Origin: JASHPR01 sp963749145 | Lineage (GTDB): Bacteria > Actinomycetota > Actinomycetes > Streptosporangiales > Streptosporangiaceae | NCBI GenBank assembly: GCA_963749145.1 | Contig: CAVVLN010000004.1 | Location: forward strand, 1,302,001-1,366,000 | DNA length: 64,000 bases | Reading direction: 5' to 3' | Part shown: positions 1-6,437 of the stretch, one piece after another | Numbering within the stretch: the first letter of the stretch is position 1 | Layout of the letters: each line of letters starts with the position of its first letter | Notes under the pieces: model-generated | What the model was told of the DNA's origin: nothing | Seen by the model: only the letters and a program-made list of their open reading frames with translations | Databases searched by the model: none | Translations under genes and position numbers: made by a program

Positions 1-1478
1 TCGGCCAGGGCCTCGGTCCGCGCCCGCAAGGCGGCCCTGGTGTCGCTGGCCTCGTGCTCGGCGGAGCGCAGCCGCGCCACCCGCTCGGCGGCCCGGGCCA
101 GCGCGGCCGCGGCGCTGTCATGCCCGGCGGCCAGGTCGGCCCGGCCCTGCTCGCGGCCGGCGACCACGTCCTGCAGCTCGCCGTACTCGCGCTGGGCCTG
201 CTCCGCCCGCGAGCGCGCCTGCTCGTGGGCCGCCGCCAGCCGTCCCGCCTCCTCCTGGGCCGCGGCCAGCCTGCTGCGGGCGGCCCCGACCTGGCTGCGC
301 AGCCGCGCCAGCCGCTCGGCGCGCTGGGCCGCGGCCCGGGACTCCGCGGCCAGCCGCCGCTCGGTCTCGGCCAGCGACGCCTCGGCCGACGCCCGCCGGG
401 CCACCACCTCGCCCAGCTGCTCCCGCGCGGCGGACAGCCCTTCACGCAACGCCGCCTCCTGCTCGCGCAGCGCCGCCGCCTCCGCGTCGAGCTCGTCGGG
501 GTCGCGGCCGGGGCGCGGCGGCTCCGGCGGGGCGGACAGGTGCCGGTGCCGCTCGGTGGCCAGGCTGAGCACGCCGCGCAGGCGCTCGGCCAGGCTGGAA
601 AGCCCGAAGAAGGCCTCCTGGGCCGCGGCCAGGCGGGGCGCGTGCTGCTGCTCGGCGCTCTCCAGCCCGGTCTCCGCCGCGCGCGCCTGTTCCAGGCCGG
701 CCTCCAGCGCGGCGCGCCGCGCCGCCGCGGCCGCCTCGTCGTTCTGGTCGCGCTCGAGTTCCGCGGCGAGCGTCGCGTAATCGTCAGCCAGCAGCCTCAG
801 CCGGGCGTCACGCAGGTCAGCCTGGATCACGGCCGCCTTGCGGGCGATCTCGGCCTGCCGGCCGAGCGGCTTGAGCCGGCGCCCGATCTCCCCCGTCAGG
901 TCGACCAGCCGGGTCAGGTTGGCCTGCATCGCCTCCAGCTTGCGCAGCGCCTTCTCCTTGCGCCTGCGGTGCTTCAGGACCCCGGCGGCCTCCTCGATCA
1001 GCGCCCGCCGCGCGTCAGGCCCGGCGTTCAGCACCTGATCGAGCTGGCCCTGGCCCACGATCACGTGCATTTCCCGGCCCAGGCCGGTATCGGAGAGCAG
1101 TTCCTGCACGTCGAGCAGCCGGCAATGGTCGCCGTTGATCGCGTACTCGCTCTGGCCGGACCGGAACAGCAGCCGGCTGATCGTGACCTCGGCGTAGTCG
1201 ATGGGGAGCGCGCCGTCGCTGTTGTCGATCGTCAGCGTGACCTCGGCCCGGCCGAGCGGCGGCCGCCCCGCGGTCCCGGCGAACACGACGTCCTCCATCT
1301 TGCCGCCGCGCAGCGGCTTGACCCCCTGCTCGCCCATGACCCAGGAGAAGGCGTCGACCACGTTCGACTTCCCCGACCCGTTCGGCCCGACGACGCAGGT
1401 GATCCCCCGCTCGAACCGCAGCGAGGTGGCCGAGGCGAAGGACTTGAACCCGCGCAGGGTGAGCGCTTTCAGGTACAC
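1..1478 (-). CDS. smc: Smc chromosome condensation ATPase, N-terminal part (runs off left edge)
   Basis: N-terminal 492 codons of Smc, the ATPase that with ScpA/ScpB compacts and segregates the chromosome. The GTG start at 1478 has GGAGGAGGA just upstream, and the protein opens YLKALTLRGFKSF as actinobacterial Smc does. Walker A GPNGSGKS lies at about residues 31-38. After about residue 150 the sequence becomes a long Glu/Ala/Arg-rich coiled coil with no Pro or Gly breaks. Hinge, return coil, signature motif and Walker B lie beyond base 1. It is the last gene of a minus-strand housekeeping series that includes rnc, mutM and acyP, an order also known from Streptomyces. Identity is secure. Confidence 0.96.
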   Translation of the reverse strand, partial: MYLKALTLRGFKSFASATSLRFERGITCVVGPNGSGKSNVVDAFSWVMGEQGVKPLRGGKMEDVVFAGTAGRPPLGRAEVTLTIDNSDGALPIDYAEVTISRLLFRSGQSEYAINGDHCRLLDVQELLSDTGLGREMHVIVGQGQLDQVLNAGPDARRALIEEAAGVLKHRRRKEKALRKLEAMQANLTRLVDLTGEIGRRLKPLGRQAEIARKAAVIQADLRDARLRLLADDYATLAAELERDQNDEAAAAARRAALEAGLEQARAAETGLESAEQQHAPRLAAAQEAFFGLSSLAERLRGVLSLATERHRHLSAPPEPPRPGRDPDELDAEAAALREQEAALREGLSAAREQLGEVVARRASAEASLAETERRLAAESRAAAQRAERLARLRSQVGAARSRLAAAQEEAGRLAAAHEQARSRAEQAQREYGELQDVVAGREQGRADLAAGHDSAAAALARAAERVARLRSAEHEASDTRAALRARTEALA

Positions 1479-2011
1479 CTGCCAGCTCTCCTCCTCCGGG
1501 GACCGCGCGCCACCCCGCCGCAACGCGCCACCTGGCCCGATTCCCCTGGGGCCGCTCCGGCGGCGCGGCCGGCCCGACCCGCCGTCGGCGGCTACGCTCG
1601 TCCGCACCTTACCGTGCGCCGGTGTCACTCCCGGGGATTCGAGCCGAGCGCGCCCGCTTTACCGCAGTTTACGGACGAGAACGCCGCCCGCCGCCGTGCG
1701 ACACTCCGCCCGGCCGACAGCTACCCCCGGCGGCCGTTCCAACGCCCCGGGATGGCCCCGGCGGCCCTTCAGTCCGGCGGCCGCCCGGCGGCGCCTGACC
1801 CTTCGCAACTGGCGATCCGGCCGGGCCCCCGCGCGGGCCAGCCGCGCCCGCGCGGGCGCTGGCCTGGGTGTCGTGCGGCAGCAGCGACCCGACGACGCCT
1901 ACTGGGCCCGGACCGCCCCGTCCGGCCTGGCGTTCCTCGAGGCGCACCTGGGCTGACGGCGCGCCCCGGCGCGTACCAGGCGGTACCCCGGGCGGGCGCC
2001 GCGATGGCAAA
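1479..2011. other. Intergenic region, about 530 bases, no gene supported
   Basis: Gap between smc and the small gene upstream of it. Open frames exist on both strands but are Arg/Pro/Gly-rich, lack good ribosome binding sites and match no family I know. The end of one plus-strand frame (about 1870-1956) reads like protein (DDAYWARTAP, then a stop) but has no convincing start. The smc promoter should lie in the part nearest 1478, but I cannot pick out a clear -10/-35. Confidence 0.5.
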
Positions 2012-2039
2012 GAGGGACGCCCACGTTCAGGCGTCCCTC
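2012..2039 (-). terminator. Intrinsic-type terminator hairpin after the 62-aa gene
   Basis: Perfect 10-bp inverted repeat (GAGGGACGCC at 2012-2021 and its complement at 2030-2039) around an 8-base loop. Read on the minus strand the second arm is followed by CTTT. It sits about 30 bases after the stop of the small gene at 2069-2257, so it probably ends that transcript and separates it from smc. Confidence 0.7.
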
Positions 2040-2068
2040 CTTCGTTCGTTGCGGCCAGCCAGCGCTCG

Positions 2069-2257
2069 TCAGGTGAGCGCAGGCTCGCGAACCGGCATCA
2101 TCAGGTCGTGGCCCACCTCCGCGGCGAGCACGTCGTTCTCCTCATGCAGCCTGGCAAGCTCGGCTTCGAGATCGCGTACTCGCTGTTGCAGGCGGCGCAT
2201 CTCTGAGACCATGCGGGGATCCGGGCCGCCGACGTGGCCATATAGAGCCTTCGCCAT
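2069..2257 (-). CDS. Small conserved actinobacterial coiled-coil protein, function unknown
   Basis: 62-residue protein starting MAKALYGHVGGPDPR, then a short heptad-rich helix (residues about 15-45, with EMRRLQQRVRDLEAEL) and a tail MMPVREPALT. I start it at the ATG at 2257 because GGAGG lies 10 bases upstream (2267-2271); the open frame runs on to 2347, but the extra residues look non-coding. I recognise this as a protein found in many actinobacteria near smc/mutM, with no assigned function. It has no membrane segment or cysteine motif. The coiled coil suggests dimerisation or binding to a partner. Confidence 0.8.
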   Translation of the reverse strand: MAKALYGHVGGPDPRMVSEMRRLQQRVRDLEAELARLHEENDVLAAEVGHDLMMPVREPALT

Positions 2258-2416
2258 TTTGTGAGGTCCTCCACACTGAGTGACCAGAGTGGGCGCGCAT
2301 GCATAGACGCGAAGAGGCGCAGCCTTGCGCGCGGGTAACCCATCCATGGTCCCACCGCGACGGGTATCCGGTCAAGTTGACGATTGCGCAGGTCACGCGG
2401 TTAGGGATGTTAGCGT

Positions 2417-2701
2417 TCACCTCTCGGCAAATCCGGACAGGCCACCGCGAGCCTCGTCCCAGCGGTACGTCACCCGCACCACGCGGCCGGGGGCATCCGC
2501 GCCCTCGAGCAGGGCCAGCAGCGCCCCGCAGCTGACCGCCGCGCCCTCGGCGATCACCCGCACCCGGCCGTCCTCGAGGTTCTCCGCCCATCCCTCGAGG
2601 CCGAGTTCCAGGGCCCGGGCCCGGGCCCACCAGCGGAAGCCCACTCCCTGGACCCGGCCCTCCACCCACGCGGTGAGCCGGGCCCGGTCGCCCGCCGTCA
2701 C
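2417..2701 (-). CDS. acyP: Acylphosphatase
   Basis: 94-residue acylphosphatase, which hydrolyses acyl phosphates such as acetyl phosphate. The motif GRVQGVGFRWWARA holds the phosphate-binding loop and catalytic Arg, and the catalytic Asn is in GWAENLEDGRV. I choose the GTG at 2701, whose GTGA overlaps the stop of mutM and which has GGTGAGG upstream; an ATG at 2728 would add nine Ala-rich residues. Length fits the family (about 90 residues). It is translationally coupled to mutM. Confidence 0.93.
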   Translation of the reverse strand: MTAGDRARLTAWVEGRVQGVGFRWWARARALELGLEGWAENLEDGRVRVIAEGAAVSCGALLALLEGADAPGRVVRVTYRWDEARGGLSGFAER

Positions 2702-3546
2702 GGCCTCACCCGCGGCCGCGGCTGGCACTTCGGGCAGCTGAACGCCGACCTGTTCATGAACGGGTCCCGCCGCACCGGGCCCCCGCAGCGCGGGCAGGGC
2801 AGGCCGGCCCGCCCGTACACGGCCAGGGACCGCTCGTAGTAGCCGCTCTGCCCGTTCACGTTGACGTACAGGCGGTCGAACGTGGTGCCGCCCGCGCTGA
2901 GCGACTCGTCGAACACCTCGCGGACCGAGGCGAACAGCCCGGCGACCTGGCCGGGCCGCAGCAGCCGGGACTCACGCGCCCAGTGCAGCCGGGCTCGCCA
3001 CAGAGCCTCGTCGGCATAGATGTTGCCGATGCCGCTGACCAGGGACTGGTCGAGCAGGGCGCGCTTGATCCCGGTGCGGCGGCCGCGGATCCTCGCGGTC
3101 ACGGCGGCCAGGTCGAAGGCGGTCTCCAGCGGATCGGGGGCGATGTGCGCGATCGGGGCGGGCAGGCCCGCTCCCCCGGCCGCGAGCGACAGGTGGCCGA
3201 AGGTCCGCTGATCGCTGAACCGCAGGTCGGGCCCGGAGTCGGTGAACGTGATGCGGACCCGCACGTGCGGCGACAGCGGGCGGTCCGGGTCGCCGACGAG
3301 CATCTGGCCGCTCATGCCGAGATGCGCCAGCAGCGCGTCATCCCCGACCGGCAGCCACAGGTACTTGCCGCGGCGCCGTGCCCCGCTGACCTGGCGTCCC
3401 CGCAGCGCGGCCGCGAAGTCGTCGGGGCCGGCCAGGTGCCGGCGCAGCGCCCGGGGATGCAGCGGCTGCACCTCGTCGATGGTGCGGCCGACCACGTGCT
3501 GCTCGAGACCGCGCCGGACGATCTCGACCTCGGGAAGCTCCGGCAC
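2698..3546 (-). CDS. mutM: Formamidopyrimidine-DNA glycosylase (Fpg/MutM)
   Basis: 282-residue bifunctional glycosylase/AP lyase that removes oxidised purines such as 8-oxoguanine. The GTG start at 3546 gives the invariant N-terminus (M)PELPEVE, in which Pro2 is the Schiff-base nucleophile and Glu3 is catalytic. The helix-two-turn-helix GIGNIYADEALW is present, as is the C-terminal zinc finger: CPRC then CPKC separated by 16 residues, including the RSAFSC signature. A much longer open frame upstream is rnc read in another frame. The start lies 2 bases after the rnc stop with GGAG upstream, so the two are co-transcribed. Confidence 0.96.
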   Translation of the reverse strand: MPELPEVEIVRRGLEQHVVGRTIDEVQPLHPRALRRHLAGPDDFAAALRGRQVSGARRRGKYLWLPVGDDALLAHLGMSGQMLVGDPDRPLSPHVRVRITFTDSGPDLRFSDQRTFGHLSLAAGGAGLPAPIAHIAPDPLETAFDLAAVTARIRGRRTGIKRALLDQSLVSGIGNIYADEALWRARLHWARESRLLRPGQVAGLFASVREVFDESLSAGGTTFDRLYVNVNGQSGYYERSLAVYGRAGLPCPRCGGPVRRDPFMNRSAFSCPKCQPRPRVRP

Positions 3547-3548
3547 GC

Positions 3549-4463
3549 TTAGCTCCGCGGCTGCGAGCGGTGGCCGTCGCCGGTCCGCCCTCCGGCGGCC
3601 TGGTCGGCGGCGCTCCCCTCCGCTGTGGTGCTCCCGGCGGTCGTGCTCCCGCCGGTCGTGCTCCCGCCGGTCGTGCTCCCGCCGGTCGTGCTCCCGCCGG
3701 CGTTCGTTCCCGCGCCTGCCGCTGCGTCGGCCGAGTGGCCCTCGGTGATCGACGTCCACGCGGCCTCCGCAGCCTGCTGCTCGGCTTCCTTCTTGGACCG
3801 CCCCTCACCCTCGCCGTAGGTGCGGCCGACGATCCGGACCGAGGCCCGGAAGGACTTCTGGTGGTCCGGGCCGCTCTCCTCCACGTGGTACTCGGGCACG
3901 CCGAGGAGCTCCGCGGCGGTCAGTTCCTGCAGCGAGGTCTTCCAGTCCAGGCCGGCGCCCAGCCGGGCCGAGCGGGCGATCACCGGGTCGAACAGGCGGT
4001 GCACGAGCGCGTCCGCCTCGCGGAGCCCGCAGTCCAGGTAGACGGCGCCGAGCACGGCCTCGAGCGTGTCGGCCAGTATCGACGCCTTGTCCCGGCCGCC
4101 GGTGCCCTCTTCGCCCTTGCCGAGCCGGACGTAGGAGCCGAGCCGCAGCCCGCGGGCCACCCCGGCCAGCGCGCGCATGTTGACGACCGCCGCGCGCAGC
4201 TTGGCCAGCTGCCCCTCGGGCAGGTCGGGATACTCGTTGAAGAGCGTGTCGGTGACGATCAGGCCGAGCACCGAGTCACCGAGGAACTCCAGGCGCTCGT
4301 TGGTGGGCAGCCCGCCGTTCTCGTAGGCGAACGAGCGGTGGGTGAGGGCACGCTCGAGTAGCTCCGCGCCGAGCGGTATCCCGAGGGCGTCCAGCAACTC
4401 GGCGGTCTCGGCCTTCGCGGCGCCGGGAACCGCCGCACTGCCGTCACCCGGTGCGTCGATCAC
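3549..4463 (-). CDS. rnc: Ribonuclease III with a repetitive GGSTT tail
   Basis: 304-residue double-strand RNA endonuclease for rRNA and mRNA processing. The catalytic signature NERLEFLGDSVLG is at about residues 55-67, the second acidic cluster is DTLEAVLGAVYLD, and a dsRNA-binding domain follows (about residues 170-240, ending KKEAEQQAAEAAW). After it comes an unusual tail of about 60 residues with five pentapeptide GGSTT-type repeats encoded by a 15-bp minisatellite. Typical actinobacterial RNase III ends soon after the dsRBD. The gene lies directly upstream of mutM, 2 bases apart. Confidence 0.95.
   Translation of the reverse strand: MIDAPGDGSAAVPGAAKAETAELLDALGIPLGAELLERALTHRSFAYENGGLPTNERLEFLGDSVLGLIVTDTLFNEYPDLPEGQLAKLRAAVVNMRALAGVARGLRLGSYVRLGKGEEGTGGRDKASILADTLEAVLGAVYLDCGLREADALVHRLFDPVIARSARLGAGLDWKTSLQELTAAELLGVPEYHVEESGPDHQKSFRASVRIVGRTYGEGEGRSKKEAEQQAAEAAWTSITEGHSADAAAGAGTNAGGSTTGGSTTGGSTTGGSTTAGSTTAEGSAADQAAGGRTGDGHRSQPRS
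3625..3699. repeat. 15-bp tandem repeat, five copies, in the rnc tail
   Basis: Five consecutive 15-bp units (consensus GTCGTGCTCCCGCCG on the plus strand) at 3625, 3640, 3655, 3670 and 3685; units 2-5 are identical, and the first differs at two bases. They encode the GGSTT repeats of RNase III, so the unit length keeps frame and copy-number change would only lengthen the tail. Confidence 0.95.
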
Positions 4464-4520
4464 GAGTCCCTCCTTTCCGCTGCAGGCGAGGTAGCCGCGC
4501 CGCGCGTCCCGACACCGCGG

Positions 4521-4697
4521 TCAGGAGGGGTTGATCACCTGGCGCCGGTTGTAGGTGCCGCACGTCGGGCAGGCCGTGTGCGGCAGCTTGGGGTCTCGGC
4601 ACTGCGGGCAAGTCACCAGGCCGGGCGCCGTGGCCTTCCATTGGGCCCGGCGCGACCTGGTGTTGCTGCGCGACATTCTCCGCTTGGGGACCGCCAC
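4521..4697 (-). CDS. rpmF: Ribosomal protein bL32
   Basis: 58-residue large-subunit protein. It begins (M)AVPKRRMSRSNTRSRRAQW and has the zinc-binding form with CPQC and CPTC pairs, followed by NRRQVINPS. The GTG at 4697 is preceded by AAGGAG and lies 1 base after the stop of the DUF177 gene. The DUF177-rpmF pair is conserved across bacteria. Confidence 0.97.
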   Translation of the reverse strand: MAVPKRRMSRSNTRSRRAQWKATAPGLVTCPQCRDPKLPHTACPTCGTYNRRQVINPS

Positions 4698-4698
4698 G

Positions 4699-5259
4699 TC
4701 AGCGCTCCTTCCTTGTCTCCGGCACGGGCGTCCCGTCCGGTGTTGGGTCACTGCCCGCGTCGGCGTGGCCGTGCCCGGCTCCCGCGTCCGCAAGCCGCAC
4801 GCCGCACTCGGAGCACAGCCCCGGGCAGTCCTCGGCGCACAGGGGCGCGAGCGGCAGTTCGAGCACCAGCGCGTCGCGCAGGGCCGGCTCGAGGTCGAGC
4901 AGGTCCCCGTCCAGAAGATACCCGTCGGCGTCGTCGTCGCCGGGCTCGTGGGTGAACAGCTCGGTGAACCGGACCTCGGTAGCGGAGGCGAACAGGTCCA
5001 GGCACCTCGCGCACTCGCCGACCAGCGGCGCGCGCACGGTGCCCGTCACCAGCACGCCCTCGGTGACCCGCTCGAGCTGGATGTCCAGTTCGAGCTCGGC
5101 CTCCTCCGGAACGCTGACTAGCTCGACCCCCAGGTTAGCCGGAGCCGGGACCGTGCTCGTCACCGACCGCATGGCGACCGGGCCGAGGCTCCGGGTATCG
5201 AAGACCAGCGGCAACCTGGGGTCCAGCCGCCTGGGACGGTGGCGGTTCGCGTGTGGCAT
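4699..5259 (-). CDS. DUF177 (YceD-type) protein
   Basis: 186-residue DUF177/YceD family protein. Visible features are the core GECARCLDLF, an acidic stretch around DDDADGY and a CAEDCPGLCSECG cysteine cluster near the C-terminus, typical of actinobacterial members. DUF177 proteins are linked to 23S rRNA/ribosome assembly and are usually next to rpmF, as here, but the biochemical role is not settled. A His/Asp/Pro-rich tail follows the Cys cluster. Confidence 0.9.
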   Translation of the reverse strand: MPHANRHRPRRLDPRLPLVFDTRSLGPVAMRSVTSTVPAPANLGVELVSVPEEAELELDIQLERVTEGVLVTGTVRAPLVGECARCLDLFASATEVRFTELFTHEPGDDDADGYLLDGDLLDLEPALRDALVLELPLAPLCAEDCPGLCSECGVRLADAGAGHGHADAGSDPTPDGTPVPETRKER

Positions 5260-5339
5260 GGCAGGCAGAGGTACTACAGAGTTATCGGGCGGACAGCATA
5301 CCTGGCTGCCTGCGCAAACCCCAAGTCGGCGGCCCGCCG

Positions 5340-5819
5340 CTACGCGTCCGCCGCGCGGACGGTGAGCCGGTCGAGCACCGGTTCCGGCACCAGGCTGGCG
5401 ACGTCGCCGCCGTACTTGGCGAAGTCCTTGACCAGGCTCGAGGACAGGAACGCGTAGAGCGGGTTCGTGGTCATGAACAGCGTCTCCACGCCGGCCTGGC
5501 TGTAGTTCATCTGAGCCATCTGCAGTTCGTAGTCGAAGTCGCTGACCGCGCGCAGGCCTTTCACGATCGCCGACACGTCGTTGCTCCGGCAGAAGTCGAC
5601 AATCAGGCCGTCGAACTTGACCACGCGGACGTTGTCGAGGTCCTTGGTCACCTCGCGCAGCATCTCGAGCCGCTCGTCCACGCTGAACAGCGGGGTCTTG
5701 TTCGGGTTGCGCGACACGGCGACGACGACCTCGTCGTAGAGCCGCGCCGCGCGGGTGACGATGTCGAGATGTCCGTTGGTGACCGGGTCGAACGATCCTG
5801 GGCAGACCGCACGGCGCAC
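5340..5819 (-). CDS. coaD: Phosphopantetheine adenylyltransferase, internal start within the fused frame
   Basis: 159 residues, the usual CoaD length. It catalyses 4'-phosphopantetheine plus ATP to dephospho-CoA, the penultimate step of CoA synthesis. The TxGH motif is in PGSFDPVTNGHLD, and the C-terminal SSSLVKDFA motif is intact. The GTG at 5819 is preceded by GGAGGGGGA at ideal spacing, so CoaD is very likely initiated here even though the frame is open upstream into rsmD. This is probably an essential gene. Confidence 0.93.
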   Translation of the reverse strand: MRRAVCPGSFDPVTNGHLDIVTRAARLYDEVVVAVSRNPNKTPLFSVDERLEMLREVTKDLDNVRVVKFDGLIVDFCRSNDVSAIVKGLRAVSDFDYELQMAQMNYSQAGVETLFMTTNPLYAFLSSSLVKDFAKYGGDVASLVPEPVLDRLTVRAADA

Positions 5820-6428
5820 GCTGACTCCCCCTCCTGGCGGTGATGCTGCCGCAGGCCCCACGCCCGCGGCCAGACCGTACCAGAGCGTCGCCTCACCGTA
5901 ACCACGGGACCGCTCCGGCGTATACCCGGCCGGCCAGCTAACCGGGCCCGACCGGGTGGCCCGCTCCACGACCACCAGCGCGCCGGGCGCGAGCCAGCCC
6001 CGGCCGCCCAGCAGGGCCAGCATCCGCTCCACCTCGGCGCCGGTCACCTCGTAGGGCGGGTCGGCGAAGACGAGATCGCGCGGCGGGTACGGGCCGGGGC
6101 CGCGGGCGAGCACCCGCTCGACCCGGCCCGCGAGCAGCCGGGCACCGGGCAGCCGCAGCGCCGCGATGTTGCCGCGGATCACCCGGGCGGCCCGGGGGTC
6201 CGATTCGACCAGGAGCGCGTCGGACGCGCCCCGCGACAGGGCCTCCAGGCCCACCGCGCCCGACCCCGCGTACAGGTCGAGCACGCGCGCCCCGCCGAGC
6301 GGGCCCCGGACGGCCAGGATCGTGGCGAACAACCCCTCCCGGGCGCGGTCCGAGGTCGGCCTGGTGCCCCGGCCCGGCGGCACCGAGAGCCGCCGGCCGC
6401 CCGCGGCGCCGGCCACGATGCGGGTCAC
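5340..6428 (-). CDS. rsmD: RsmD-CoaD in-frame fusion ORF (16S rRNA m2G966 methyltransferase plus phosphopantetheine adenylyltransferase)
   Basis: One open frame of 362 codons. Residues 1 to about 185 are RsmD, which methylates G966 of 16S rRNA: SAM-binding LDLYAGSGAVGLEALSRGA and catalytic DPPY in VFADPPYEV. The start is GTG 6428, 9 bases after recG. Residues 204-362 are a complete CoaD. No stop separates them; I followed the 60 bases upstream of the coaD start in the other two frames and found none there either, so a single indel would not restore a normal rsmD end. An internal GTG with a strong ribosome binding site can start CoaD alone (separate entry). Either the cell makes a fusion plus free CoaD, or an rsmD stop has been lost. 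Confidence 0.85.
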   Translation of the reverse strand: MTRIVAGAAGGRRLSVPPGRGTRPTSDRAREGLFATILAVRGPLGGARVLDLYAGSGAVGLEALSRGASDALLVESDPRAARVIRGNIAALRLPGARLLAGRVERVLARGPGPYPPRDLVFADPPYEVTGAEVERMLALLGGRGWLAPGALVVVERATRSGPVSWPAGYTPERSRGYGEATLWYGLAAGVGPAAASPPGGGVSVRRAVCPGSFDPVTNGHLDIVTRAARLYDEVVVAVSRNPNKTPLFSVDERLEMLREVTKDLDNVRVVKFDGLIVDFCRSNDVSAIVKGLRAVSDFDYELQMAQMNYSQAGVETLFMTTNPLYAFLSSSLVKDFAKYGGDVASLVPEPVLDRLTVRAADA

Positions 6429-6437
6429 GGGCGGTTC

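Noticed and set aside
1618..1650. tRNA-like T-loop (GGGATTCGAGCC) in the smc upstream gap
   Set aside because: No acceptor, D or anticodon stem can be built around it.
1669..2010. 113-codon minus-strand frame between smc and the small gene
   Set aside because: No ribosome binding site, low-complexity Gly/Pro/Arg composition, no recognisable domain.
54..2264. Plus-strand open frame of 736 codons
   Set aside because: It is antisense to smc, Arg/Pro/Gly-rich, and crosses the intergenic region and the small gene; no family motif.
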